Position numbers and translations under genes: made by a program. Positions 16,939 to 26,823 of a stretch of DNA of 64,000 nucleotides are shown here, piece by piece; the first letter of the stretch is position 1; every line of letters starts with the position of its first letter. The DNA comes from DOZZ01 sp963792655 (GTDB lineage Bacteria > Acidobacteriota > Terriglobia > Bryobacterales > Bryobacteraceae). A model generated the notes under the pieces. That model was given only the letters and a program-made list of their open reading frames with translations. It was not told the origin of the DNA and did no database searches. The DNA lies in assembly GCA_963792655.1 (NCBI GenBank), contig CAWBWU010000004.1:62001-126000 (forward strand). The letters run 5' to 3'.

Positions 16939-18561
16939 TTAGTTCTCCGTAATCTTGCTCACGCGGTCGACAGCCACGCCCGTCACTATTTGCCGCTTAC
17001 CTCCCGGCCAGACGATCTCGACGCTGTCTACTTTCGTGTTATTTGCAAGACCGAAGTGCAGGCGCAGGTCGTTTTGAGATAGATAACTTCCTCCGCTTCT
17101 CACTTCCTGGGTCTGCTTGAGAGTACCGGCAGTTACCGTAACGCGCGCGCCAATGGCACTGCGGTTCGCCTTCACGCCAGTCAAACTAAGGCTGATCCAA
17201 TGGTTGCCGGGCGTGCGGGCATACTTCAATAAAGATGGCGGCTCGTTCTGGTTATTGATCAGTACTTCGATCGCGCCGTCGTTGTCATAGTCACCGAAAG
17301 CCACGCCGCGCGACGAGTGCTTCTCCAGAATGCCGGGGCCGGCGTGCTGAGAGATATCGACAAACTTGCCACGGTCATTGTGATACAGGATCGCGGGCTC
17401 ACGATACTGAATGTCAATTTTCAGGCGATCCACTTCAGGAAACGCGTGGCCGTTAACGAGTAGCAGGTCGGGCCAGCCATCGTTGTCGAAATCAAAGAAG
17501 CCGCAGCCCCAGCCGACGTAACGCGTGTTCTGTCCCACGCCCGCCGCAACACTCGCGTCTTCGAACTCGCCATTGCCGCGATTGCGATAGAGCGTTGACA
17601 GCTCATCAGAGAAGTTGGTCCGGAAGATCGAGGGCGAGCCCTGATGCCCGTAATCGGCCGACGCGACGCCCATTCCAGAGAGCGCTTTTCCATTGTCATC
17701 GAGTGCAGCGCCCCGCAGCAGCGCTTCGTCGATGAACTTTCCATTGCCTTGATTGATGTAGAGAATCGAAGGTGTCTGATCGCAAGCGACATAGATGTCG
17801 GCGAGACCATCGCCATTGAAATCACCCGTCAGAACACTCAGCGCGTAGTTCCGGTCGGGGACGGAGATACCACTCTCATCCGAGACATCACGGAAAACGC
17901 CGCCTTCATTGTGATAAAGGATGTTGCGATCGAACGGCAGCCCGCGTGGTCCGCAGTTCACGGCAATCCCGCGGTAAAAGCAATAAGGGTTCGCGCCGGG
18001 TTTGGGTGTCGTCTCAAAACTAAACTTCAGATAGTTCGCGACAAACAGGTCAAGCTTTCCGTCGTTGTCGTAATCGACAAACGCGCAGCCGGTGTTGTAG
18101 CGAACGCGGTCTTGCGTCAAATGAGCCTTTGCCGTGATGTCTTCAAAGTGACGCCCCTGTACGTTCCGGTAGAGGACGTTCTGGCCCCAGTACGTGACGA
18201 AGAGATCGGTGAAGCCGTCGTTGTCGTAGTCGCCCGCGCACACGCCCTGGCCCCAACCGGTGTGAGTCAGCCCGAGCGCTTGCGTGACGTCGCGGAACTT
18301 CCCGTTGCCTTCGTTGTGATACATGCGGCTGGGACTGCCCGGGCCCGAGACGATGAAAGCATCGAGCAGGCCATCGTTGTCGTAGTCGATAAATGCGACA
18401 CCGCTGCCGGTGGTCTCCACAATGAACTGCTTGGAAGCACTGCCGCCATTGGGAATAGTTTGCGTCAGACCTGCGCTCGAAGCTACGTTGCGGAAGTCGG
18501 GCGCCGGCTGTTGCGCGGCTGCGAGGGCGACGCACAGGCACGCGACCGCAACGCGCTTCAC
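16939..18561 (-). CDS. CRTAC1/ASPIC-UnbV FG-GAP repeat secreted protein
   Basis: A 540-aa protein with a signal peptide (MKRVAVACLCVALAAAQ) and a predicted seven-bladed propeller made of FG-GAP/VCBS repeats with calcium-binding loops (FIDYDNDGLLDAFIV, AGDYDNDGFTDLFVTY, TGDFNGDGLADIYVA, FFDFDNDGWPDLLLV). The C-terminus is an ASPIC/UnbV domain (IGARVTVTAGTLKQTQ, LSQNDLRLHFGL). Such proteins are extracellular or periplasmic; their biochemical function is unknown. It is the last gene of an operon running from 23976, and its ATG overlaps the stop of the TPR gene before it. Confidence 0.9.
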   Translation of the reverse strand: MKRVAVACLCVALAAAQQPAPDFRNVASSAGLTQTIPNGGSASKQFIVETTGSGVAFIDYDNDGLLDAFIVSGPGSPSRMYHNEGNGKFRDVTQALGLTHTGWGQGVCAGDYDNDGFTDLFVTYWGQNVLYRNVQGRHFEDITAKAHLTQDRVRYNTGCAFVDYDNDGKLDLFVANYLKFSFETTPKPGANPYCFYRGIAVNCGPRGLPFDRNILYHNEGGVFRDVSDESGISVPDRNYALSVLTGDFNGDGLADIYVACDQTPSILYINQGNGKFIDEALLRGAALDDNGKALSGMGVASADYGHQGSPSIFRTNFSDELSTLYRNRGNGEFEDASVAAGVGQNTRYVGWGCGFFDFDNDGWPDLLLVNGHAFPEVDRLKIDIQYREPAILYHNDRGKFVDISQHAGPGILEKHSSRGVAFGDYDNDGAIEVLINNQNEPPSLLKYARTPGNHWISLSLTGVKANRSAIGARVTVTAGTLKQTQEVRSGGSYLSQNDLRLHFGLANNTKVDSVEIVWPGGKRQIVTGVAVDRVSKITEN

Positions 18562-19562
18562 TGCGGGGGAGCCTTCTCGCCCAGCCGTTTCAGGAAGTCT
18601 GTGAACTCGCCCTCGGGAGGCCGCTGGATTTTGTCGAGCTCCGCTTTTTCACGTTGCGCGTCGGCCATGCGTCCGGCATTGCGGTAGGCGATCATCAGGT
18701 TGTAGTGAGCTGCTTCGGCCCTGGGCTGCAGCTTCACTGCACGTTCGAGCAGAGCGATCGCGCGGTCATACTGTTTGGCATCGCTGCGAAGCTTGGCCAC
18801 CGCAATCAAGGCTTCGGGGAAGTCGGGCCGCAGTTGTGCGGCGCGTTCAAAGTGCGCGGAGGCATCCGACGGCTTCTGCTGAGCAATCAGAATCTGCGCA
18901 ATCTGATATTCAGCCACGGCATCGGCGGGGTTCAGTTTCAGCTCGGCCTCGAATTCACGAATGGCTTCTTCGAGTGCCGCGGCGTCGTGCGAACGCATCA
19001 GCAGCGCGCGGCCAAGATGATAGTGAAGGTTCACCGCCTGCGGATTCTTCACGATAGCTTTGCGGTATTCGCCGATCGCCTCGTCTAGCTTCCCTTGCGA
19101 TTCGAATACCTCTGCGGATAACTGGTCCACACGGAACGAGGCGGGCGCATTCTGGTACAGACGGTAGATTGCGTCATTCCACGCTTTCATGTAGAAGTTA
19201 GCCGCAACATACAAGACATCCGCATCGGACGGGAACTCTGTTTCGAGTTGAGCAATCACGGGCGCAGCATCCGTGAAGCGTTTTGCGGCGATATGGCACT
19301 GTACAAGAGCGAGCCCTGCGAGGCGTTTCGTATCTGGCGCGGAACCGGCGTACTGTTGCTTGAGAGCCGGCGCGACTGCTTCACATTCGCCCATAGCCGC
19401 TCGGGTCAGCGCGAGATACAGAGATGTCTGCGTACCCGGCGCTGCCTGCTCCAGATGCTTACGTGCCGCAGCGAAATCACCGTGCGTAAATTCCTGAATG
19501 CCTATCTCAGCCGGACCTGTTTGCAACAGTGCAACGAACAGTAGAAGGTTAGTGACCGGCAT
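18558..19562 (-). CDS. Secreted TPR repeat protein
   Basis: A 334-aa protein with a short N-terminal hydrophobic segment (MPVTNLLLFVALLQTGPA) and several tetratricopeptide repeats, for example DEAIGEYRKAIVKNPQAVNL, HYHLGRALLM, and YDRAIALLERAVKLQPRAEA. It probably serves as a protein-protein scaffold. It overlaps the downstream CRTAC1 gene by ATGA and the upstream 75-aa gene by 14 bases, which argues for co-translation and a shared complex. Confidence 0.88.
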   Translation of the reverse strand: MPVTNLLLFVALLQTGPAEIGIQEFTHGDFAAARKHLEQAAPGTQTSLYLALTRAAMGECEAVAPALKQQYAGSAPDTKRLAGLALVQCHIAAKRFTDAAPVIAQLETEFPSDADVLYVAANFYMKAWNDAIYRLYQNAPASFRVDQLSAEVFESQGKLDEAIGEYRKAIVKNPQAVNLHYHLGRALLMRSHDAAALEEAIREFEAELKLNPADAVAEYQIAQILIAQQKPSDASAHFERAAQLRPDFPEALIAVAKLRSDAKQYDRAIALLERAVKLQPRAEAAHYNLMIAYRNAGRMADAQREKAELDKIQRPPEGEFTDFLKRLGEKAPPQ

Positions 19563-19776
19563 CGTCCGTCATCAGTCCGAGATTGCCGAAGCGTCCCCGA
19601 TCGGTCGCGTCAAAGTAGCGGAAGCTCAATACCGGCGGCGCTCCGGGCGCGATCAGACGTGCGGGGTGCAAACGTTCCGAGGGCGATTCGGCAAGACCCA
19701 CGATGCGGCCCGAGTTATCTGCGCGGTCGATATTGACAGGCCCGAGCAGTAAATAGATGACTGCGGTCAAGATCAT
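19549..19776 (-). CDS. Small protein in the CRTAC1/TPR operon
   Basis: A 75-aa open frame, starting MILTAVIYLLLGPVNIDRAD and ending GRFGNLGLMTDDAGH. The first 14 residues are hydrophobic and could be a signal or membrane anchor. I do not recognise the family. Support for coding comes from its position: its ATG overlaps the stop of the CRTAC1-TPR gene by four bases and its own stop lies 14 bases inside the next gene, continuing the chain of overlaps. The alternative is that it is a linker region with a chance frame. Confidence 0.6.
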   Translation of the reverse strand: MILTAVIYLLLGPVNIDRADNSGRIVGLAESPSERLHPARLIAPGAPPVLSFRYFDATDRGRFGNLGLMTDDAGH

Positions 19777-22700
19777 CGTGCCTCCAGTTCCGCCAGAGCT
19801 TTGGTTCCCACGGCATTGCCCGGCTTGCGTTCGAGCAATTGCCGGATCACCGCCCGCGCGCGCTCCTGCTGGCCCATCGTAACGTAGATGCGGCCCAGAT
19901 TCAGGTACAGCGTGTCGTCGTCGGGCGACACTTTGATGCCGTAGAGGAACGCGGCAATCGAGTCGTCGCGCTTCCCCATGCGTGCATAGAGTACCCCCAG
20001 GTTGTTGATCGCGCCCGAGTGGTCGCGCTGCGTGGCAATGGCGCGCTCGAACCACGTACGCGCGCCGGGAAAGTCATCGCGCTCCGCCGCCAGCACTCCT
20101 AACTGATTCATTGCGTCGGCACACGCCGGGTCTACAGCCATAGCGCGCTCGAACATCCGCTGCGCAGCCGGGTAATCTTTCAGGCCGATGTAGGCTTGGC
20201 CAGAGCCAACGAGCGCGGGTGGGTAGTCCTTTTTGACGTGCAAGCAGACGATCGTAGCCTGACAACGCGTCGCGATATCTTCCAAGCTCCTGATGAATGC
20301 GGGCGATCGCAAGCAAGGCATGCCAGTTTTCCGGTTGCGAGCGCAGTGTCTCTTGAATGTAAGGTAGCGCTTGCTCGGGATAACCTGACCAGTAGAAAGC
20401 CGCGCCGAGCTTGAAATAATTGCGCCGCGGTTCTGCGTAATAGTGACCATGCGAAGGGTAAGGCCAGTGCGCGGTTCTGGTCGAGATGAGCTAAATCGCT
20501 CTTCAGAGTCTCGGCCGAAGGAACACCATCATATACTTTGCGGGCCCGGCTCTGATCGTCGATCAAGAGCATCAGCGGGAGCGTGAGGCCGGCGCGGTAC
20601 TCCAACAGGTATCTCCGAAACAACGCGAACGAGGCAGCCACATCGTCCTTTTCATGACCCAGGTCGATCGCCGTAACAGGTAACTCAGCGGGGAGCGATG
20701 GCCGTTCGCCGGTGTGCAGCAAAGTGAATCCAGGACCAGGGCACTTCACCGGCGTAGGCACAGGTTCCAGTAACCAGGCATGGGTGAGCTCTGGTTCGTT
20801 CCGCGCAGTCACAGGCTGATCGGAATACGCGACTCTCGCGCGAAACGGACGCCGTGGCGTGTCAGGCGAACCTTCTGTTACCTGATAAGTGTGACCGGGC
20901 TCCAGGCCCGATATCTTCTGCTCCAGGCCGGATGGCCACACGATATTTACATCAGCACGGCCTTTTCCGTTCAGCCCGAAGTGCAGTGTCTTGGAATGTT
21001 GCGAGAGGAATCCGCTGCCCGCATTCAGGAACTGCACCTGACCGTTTACCTCCACACGCGCGCCGATGGCATCACGGTTCGACTTAGTGCCGCGCAAGGA
21101 CAGCGCAATGGCAGGCCGCGCCTCCGTGCAGTCGTTTTGCATGCACCGGACCTGCGGCCCGCGGCGGCTTTTGAGAACGATATCCGGATTGCCATCGCCA
21201 TCGAAATCAGTCACGGCGAATGAGCGTGTATCATCAGCCGCATCGAGGCCGCTCACCCCCGAGTAATCCACATACTTACCGTCACGTCGAACATAGAACA
21301 CGTTCGGCTGATGTCCTGACCAGCTATAGTCCTGGCGAATAACCTGATTGATCGCGCTCCAGGCGTTCTCATATTCAGCAGAACTCTTCTGCGTGAGCGG
21401 CGTCTTCGCCACAACCTGACGCCAGAAGAAGCTCTCGACATCGCGTTGCGACGGGTTGGTCATCATCGCGGTGGCGATCAGAATCTCCGGTGTGCCGTCC
21501 AGGTCCCAATCGAAGCCGCCCGAAGCCCACGCCCACCGCCCCATCTCGACACCTTCGGACGGACGCTCGTCGAAGCTACCGTCGCCACGATTCCGATATA
21601 GCGAGTTCCCTTTGGTGTGCCGCCGGTACGCTTCGCGATTGTCCACCGCAGGCGTGAACGCTGCGTCGCGCACAACACGCTGGCCCGCTGCAGTCCACAT
21701 ATTCGAAACATACAGGTCCGGGCGCCCGTCGCCATCGTAGTCGAACCACGATGCGCTCATGCCCGGCCCCATATCTTCTACTCCGGCAGCCGCCGCGACG
21801 TCGCCGAAGTGACCTTTCTGATTACGATAAAGGTTGTTGCGCCCGAAGTCGTTGGCCACATATAAGTCGGGCCAGCCATCGCCATCGTAGTCGCACCACG
21901 CCGGGGCGAAGCTAAACCGGTTGTTATTGTGATCGAGGCCGCTCGCCGCCGTGACGTCTTCGAACGCCATCCCGTTCGGCGTTTGCACATTGCGGAACAG
22001 AAAGTTCGGAGGACCGTTCTGCGCATCGTGATACGGGGCGGGGAACTGATACTGATCTTCACTCTGGAAGTACACGTAGCAGCAGAGATAAAGATCCAGC
22101 CGTCCGTCGCGATCGTAGTCCGCCGCGGCCATGCCGGTGAAAGAACCACGCGCGGCCGAAGCAAAACGGAACGCATCGGGCTGTTCACGAAATGTTCCGT
22201 CGCCTTGATTCACGAACAGCAGCGGTCCCGAGGCGCGCAGCACCACAAGATCCTGATAGCCGGAGTTACGGAAATCAGCGAACAGCGCGCTGGTCGTGTC
22301 GTCTAAGATCTCCAGCCCGGCGTGCGCGGTGATATCTTTCGCGGTTCCATCGGGACCGATCTTATACAGCCGGTTCGGCAACCCGCCCGGTTGACAGACA
22401 TAGATCTCATCCACGCCATCGTTATCGATATCTCCCACGGCAATGCCCTGATTGCCATAGATATCGATGCCCACTGCTGAATCCAGTTGCGTACGCCAGT
22501 AAACATTCCCTGCCGCTAGTTGCTTCTGGAATGAAGGCTCACCGCCGAAGACATGACCAGTAACATCACGAAAGTAAGGTCTGCCCGACTTAGCTACTGA
22601 CTCCTGCAGCGGCTCGAAGCCGGGTAACTTCCAGACTCCGGTACGATACTCACCCGGTAGCTTCAGTTCATAGCGCACTCGGGAGTCGGGTAGAACAGAG

Positions 22701-22975
22701 AACCGCGCGGCGCTGATCCGCTTGCGCTCGGCGGCCCAGGGTCTCAGCGGCTCGGGCGCTTCTTCCTGTCCGGCGAAGATTCTGGCCAACCGCGCTTCCA
22801 GTTCGATGGCCTGCTTCTCGTTCGCGAACTCATCGCTTCCGGGCTCCAGGTATCGAAGGGCAGCGTCATAAGGATTGGCGTGCGCGAAGTGAACCGGAAA
22901 CTCCACCGCTGCGCGCGCACGTGATGGCAAGAGGCCCAGAGCGCCAATCGCAGCGATGAACTCTCTCCGGTTCAT
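19773..22975 (-). CDS. CRTAC1 propeller fused to TPR domain (two frameshifts), Tat-like signal
   Basis: About 1065 aa when frames are joined. It starts MNRREFIAAIGALGLLPSRA, resembling a Tat signal. FG-GAP blades follow (VGDIDNDGVDEIYVCQ, AADYDRDGRLDLYLCC, WCDYDGDGWPDLYVAND, WFDYDGDGRPDLYVSN, VTDFDGDGNPDIVLKS), then an ASPIC/UnbV domain (IGARVEVNGQVQFLNAG). After a linker the C-terminal part is TPR: PSHGHYYAEPRRNYFKLGAA, LPYIQETLRSQPENWHALLA, YIGLKDYPAAQRMFERAMAV. The frame changes near 20462 and near 20240, and the TPR sequence carries on in each case. Overlaps by ATGA with the genes on both sides. Confidence 0.86.
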
Positions 22976-23976
22976 CGTGGCGCGTCCTGCGCCGCCATGA
23001 GCTTCGCATGCAAGTCACGTTCGGAGGCAGCGGCATCGGGCCGGTTCAAACGGTCATAAAGACGCGCCAGATGATAATGCGTGCCGGCATCGTTCGGCTC
23101 AAGCGCCGCAGCCCGCTCGAACTCCGCAGCGGCCCCGGCATAGTCACGCGCGCGTTCGAGCAGCGTCGCGAGTTCCACATGCGCCGATGCATCACGCGCA
23201 TTGAGCTCGATCGACTTCGTCAGTAACTGGCGCGCCTGGTCAGGCTCGCGCGATTGCGCATCCAGAGCTTTGGCATGCAACAGGTAACCCCGTGCATCGT
23301 CCGGATGCGCCGCCTCGTACTGCACAAAACGCTCGGTCACCGCAGGCAGCCGAGCGGGAATCGCGTCCAGCATCCTGCTAAGAAAAAGATAGGGTTGCTC
23401 TGCGTCGGGAGCAAGCCGGATCGTCTCCAGGAACGCACCGGCCGCCTCATTGAACCGGCGCAGCCCGTAGTACGCGACGCCGAGCGCCAGTTCTGTCTGT
23501 GCGCGCTTCCCCGTTTTGTCGCGCGCTTCTTCGAGCACCGCCACGGCTTCGGCGAATTTCTGTTCGCGTAACAACGCCTGCGCTGCCTGAAAGTAGAGGT
23601 CTGCGGCGTGTTCCAGCGCATCTTCACGGGCCGGATTCAGGCGCGCCAAACGTGCCTGCGCCGCAGCCGCTTGCAGCATCTGGCCCGACTCGGAATAGTA
23701 CACGACCAGGCTCTGCAAGACGGACGCGTCGTTCGATCCATACCGCGCCGCCTTCTCCGCATCGTCGGCCGCTTTGTCCGGTGCATGTGCCTTCCAGTGC
23801 GTTTGTGCCAGCGCCGCCCAGACTCGCGGGTTGGAGGGCTCGAGCCGCGCAGCATCGCGCAGATTCGTTTCGGCCACATCGAGCTGATCCTGCTGAAGCG
23901 CAATCAGCCCCGCACGGAAAACCTGGTCGAAATGAGCGGGCGCGGCAGCGAAAAGCAGAAAGAGGACGGGCAGCAC
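22972..23976 (-). CDS. Secreted TPR repeat protein, first gene of the CRTAC1 operon
   Basis: A 334-aa protein with a signal peptide (MLPVLFLLFAAAPAHFDQ) and TPR repeats throughout, for instance LDVAETNLRDAARLEPSNPR and YAGAAAEFERAAALEPNDAG. It is the first gene of the operon and overlaps the CRTAC1-TPR gene by ATGA. The length equals that of the second TPR gene (334 aa) but the sequences are clearly different, so a recent duplication is unlikely. Only 59 bases separate its start from the terminase-like gene upstream. Confidence 0.88.
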   Translation of the reverse strand: MLPVLFLLFAAAPAHFDQVFRAGLIALQQDQLDVAETNLRDAARLEPSNPRVWAALAQTHWKAHAPDKAADDAEKAARYGSNDASVLQSLVVYYSESGQMLQAAAAQARLARLNPAREDALEHAADLYFQAAQALLREQKFAEAVAVLEEARDKTGKRAQTELALGVAYYGLRRFNEAAGAFLETIRLAPDAEQPYLFLSRMLDAIPARLPAVTERFVQYEAAHPDDARGYLLHAKALDAQSREPDQARQLLTKSIELNARDASAHVELATLLERARDYAGAAAEFERAAALEPNDAGTHYHLARLYDRLNRPDAAASERDLHAKLMAAQDAPR

Positions 23977-24035
23977 TGCGGTTGCTGATAGTTTATCGCG
24001 CGGCGAGCGCCCCCGCTGCCGCGGCTCTAAAGCGT

Positions 24036-25570
24036 TTACCGCACGTAGTAGTGGAAGAACTGCGGGCGTGAGCTGTAATCGTTCGGGAAATGGTTCCGGG
24101 CGGCCCAGCAGGAGAGCGATACGGCCAGCACCAGGTCGTCATGCATCCCGCGGCGCCACGGCTCGTAGCGTTCATTGCCGGCGTCGGTGAGCTCCACGCG
24201 CATCTGCGTCATCTCCTGAAACAGGGTGTCGCGAAACGGAATGTTGCGCCCGATGCGCAGCACGCCTTTCTGCAGCGCGATCTGCAGCCCCAGGATCAGG
24301 TTGCGCTTGGGCACGTGGTGGTAGCCGTCGGATTTCGAAGCGTTAAACCCCGACGTGATTTTCACCGGACTCAGCAGACACGGCATGCGCTCCTGACGCA
24401 GCAGGTCGACCACGGGCGTGCCCACGCCGGTGCCGTCCGGAATCAGCTCCGAGATGCGCGCCAGCTTCGGATTGCGCATGATCCGGCTCACGCGGCTCAC
24501 CACGTCCGGATAAGGAGTTTGCAGCGGGAAGCGTTCCAGGTGACGCAGCCGCAGCTCCACAATTTTGAGCGACATCAGGTGCACCGGATCGCGCGGGCCC
24601 ACCACCTCGCGGCGCTCCAGAATCGACACCGTCGTGAAGTCTTGCGCCTGCCCCAGGTCGAGCCCGACGAAGAAGCGCAGGTCCGACGTGCGGATCGCTT
24701 CGGATGGCCGTGACGTGAAAAGCATTCGTGTGCGCCCGCTCTCAGTTCACGAAGACCGGTTCAGTGTCGTCGAAAAGGCAGGCTTCGAGCAGTTCGATCG
24801 GGAACAGGGCGGAGCCGCTTTCGGTGAACTCGCACATGTACTCCTGCTGGAACTGGTTGGCGGTGGAGGTGCGTTGTTCGTCGGCCAGGAACTCGGCGGA
24901 GATGCGCGGGCATTCCGTGGCGGGCACGCGGACGCGCTCCCACGGCAGCGGACTGTGCTCCCAGGTCTCCCAGAAGAAGCCGCGTTTGCCGAAAGGCGTG
25001 CTCATCATCCACAGTGCGCCGTTGCTGGCGGCCAGCATGGGCCGGACCGCCTGGTAGAGTTCATCGTCCACCCGCGAAGCTTCGTCCACCAGCAGCAGGT
25101 TCACGCCCGAGAAGCCGCGCACCGTGCTCTCGGAGCAGGGCAGTCCCACGATGCGCGAGCCGTTGGGCAGCATCAGCGAAATTTCATTGACGCCATCGCC
25201 GCGCGGACGAATCCCCAGCCGCGTGGCAAAGCGCCGGCACTTGGCAACCAGCTCACCGCTCTGCCGCGCCGAGGGGCTGATGATGACGACAATGCTCTCC
25301 GGGACCGTCGCGGCCAGATGAATCGCCTTCGCCGCCGACACCGTGGACTTGCCCCACTGCCGCGTGCAGTTGAGGATGCCGTTCTTGACGGACGGAGCCA
25401 GCACACGCGCCTGATTGGCGTCGGGTTCGAAGCCCAGGTTCTGGCGAACCCACTCGACGGGGAGATGGTCCAGGGCAGTGGTGAGTGGAGACAGACTTCG
25501 CCTGTCGCTGGGGCCGGTGTTTCGGCGTTCGCCGGGTGAGCGAAGGCAAGGAGTTGGTGTAGTTGCCCAT
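24036..25570 (-). CDS. Terminase large-subunit-like protein (apparent frameshifts)
   Basis: Phage-type packaging ATPase/nuclease, about 511 aa if frames are joined. The ATG at 25570 (MGNYTNSLPSLTRRTP) is five bases after the upstream stop. The frame changes once between 25545 and 25470 to give ALDHLPVEWVRQNLGFEPD, NCTRQWGKSTVSAAKA (Walker A-like) and VNLLLVDEASRVDDE (Walker B). A second break near 24730 leads to the RNase H-like nuclease: FFVGLDLGQAQDFTTV and MHDDLVLAVSLSCWAARN with acidic catalytic positions. It is also possible that the ATPase (24742-25404) and the nuclease (24036-24725) are separate genes. No portal, capsid or integrase gene is nearby. Confidence 0.78.
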
Positions 25571-25575
25571 CGTGA

Positions 25576-26349
25576 TCAGAACGCCATGGGTTTGTTCGGC
25601 GGGTGCGCCGGGTTCGTTTCATCCGGATCGGGTTCGAGGTAGACCGTGGGTGGCATAGGGTCGACGATGCAGATATCCGGAAGGTGCATGACAGGCACGC
25701 CATCGTCATAGGTGAGGTAGGCGATGTCGCGGGGGCGCTGTGCGGGATCCGTGGCGGTAAGGTCCGGCACGGACGAAGTGTTTGTTGGGTTCGTTCCACC
25801 GTTTTGAGTCGCGGCAGGGGCAGCGGTTTCGGGCGCCGAGTCGCGTTGCGGCGCGGAACCGATCCAATCCTGCGGGGTGTGGTCTCGCTGTTTGAAGGCG
25901 CGGAGCTTGGTAAAGGTAGCGACGCAGCGATGGTAGATGCGGTGGAGGCGGTTCTCGTAGCGGTCGATCAACTGGAGCCGGGGGCCGCCGCTGAGATCGC
26001 TAAACGCATCGGCTAAGGGCGACCCTTCCGCATCGCGCGGAATGTTGGATAGCGCTTCTTCGAAGAGGCGCGCTTCGATGTGCCAGAGGCGGAACAGGCG
26101 CCAGCGCGCGGCGACCATTTCCTCAACAAGATCATGCTCGACGTCATCGAGAGGCTGGAACTTGCGGATGTACTCGTCGAGGGTCGCGTTGAACCCATCG
26201 CGCGACTCGCCGTCGATGACCAGGGAGTTGGCAAACATGCCGTGCCGGGTGCTGTTGCACGAGGAGCGGCGTTTGCCTTCAGGGGTGATGGGTCCGCGAG
26301 AACGGGCGCCATTGCGGCGCGAGGCTTCGATTTGTTTGTCTGTGCGCAT
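25576..26349 (-). CDS. Hypothetical protein with RTDKQIEASRRNGARSRGP motif, TerS-like position
   Basis: A 257-aa protein starting MRTDKQIEASRRNGARSRGP followed by TPEGKRRSS and RHGMFA. This basic N-terminal motif is, to my knowledge, common in multi-copy uncharacterised acidobacterial proteins; its function is not known. The middle is helical (DVEHDLVEEMVAARWRLFRL), the C-terminal third is proline-rich and probably disordered. It lies five bases upstream of the terminase-like gene, the place of a small terminase subunit, so a DNA-binding partner role is a reasonable inference. A GAGG sequence lies eleven bases before the ATG. Confidence 0.75.
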   Translation of the reverse strand: MRTDKQIEASRRNGARSRGPITPEGKRRSSCNSTRHGMFANSLVIDGESRDGFNATLDEYIRKFQPLDDVEHDLVEEMVAARWRLFRLWHIEARLFEEALSNIPRDAEGSPLADAFSDLSGGPRLQLIDRYENRLHRIYHRCVATFTKLRAFKQRDHTPQDWIGSAPQRDSAPETAAPAATQNGGTNPTNTSSVPDLTATDPAQRPRDIAYLTYDDGVPVMHLPDICIVDPMPPTVYLEPDPDETNPAHPPNKPMAF

Positions 26350-26379
26350 AGCGGGGTGTACCTCGGCTGTGAGGGTAGC

Positions 26380-26408
26380 GGGGGTGGGGTTTGGGGTGGG
26401 TGGTGGGG
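26380..26408 (+). other. Predicted G-quadruplex-forming tract upstream of the terminase-like bicistron
   Basis: Five runs of three to five G in 29 bases (GGGGG, GGGG, GGGG, GGG, GGGG) with loops of one to four bases. It begins 30 bases before the minus-strand gene at 26349, so it lies in that gene's promoter or leader on the non-transcript-like strand. Nothing comparable is seen elsewhere in the window. Confidence 0.7.
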
Positions 26409-26511
26409 CGGCAGGGAAGGTGTTGAGCGGAAACGGGGAATAGAGTGGAATTCATTGTGATTTGAATTAGCCGCGAATGGACGCGGATGCGGCCGAATGA
26501 AGAGCAACGGT

Positions 26512-26544
26512 GTAGTTTCAATGCGGGTAAACTACAAATTGAAA
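26512..26544 (+). promoter_or_regulatory. Overlapping inverted repeats, candidate vapB autorepression operator
   Basis: Two interleaved inverted repeats occur just before the antitoxin gene: GTAGTTT (26512-26518) with AAACTAC (26529-26535), and TTTCAAT (26516-26522) with ATTGAAA (26538-26544). Such symmetric sites upstream of toxin-antitoxin genes are commonly bound by the antitoxin or the complex. Confidence 0.5.
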
Positions 26545-26556
26545 GTAGGTAGTCTT

Positions 26557-26823
26557 GTGACGATTACTCTGGATTTGACGCCCGAAACCGAGGCCGTCCT
26601 CGCAGCACGGGCTCAAGCGGCCGGCCTCACGCTGGCTGAATATCTGAGGCGGGAGATCGATTCGATGGCTCCGTCGCAGAGACTTGCCCAAGACGCCGCT
26701 CCAGACGAAGGTCCGAATCGATGGGAGCATGGACTCGAACGCTGGCTCGATAGTTTCCCTCAGCTTCCGGTGCTTGCAGACGATGCTCTTGATCGTCGGA
26801 ACTGGTATCCAGACCGGTGGTAG
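26557..26823 (+). CDS. VapB-like antitoxin
   Basis: An 88-aa protein beginning VTITLDLTPETEAVLAARAQ and AGLTLAEYLRREIDSM, a ribbon-helix-helix-like pattern common in antitoxins paired with PIN toxins, with a C-terminal tail rich in D and W (LDRRNWYPDRW) that would contact the toxin. I choose GTG at 26557, the usual first residue of this family, preceded by AGGT; the longer frame to 26497 covers the candidate operator. It overlaps the PIN gene by seven bases. Confidence 0.75.
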   Translation: MTITLDLTPETEAVLAARAQAAGLTLAEYLRREIDSMAPSQRLAQDAAPDEGPNRWEHGLERWLDSFPQLPVLADDALDRRNWYPDRW

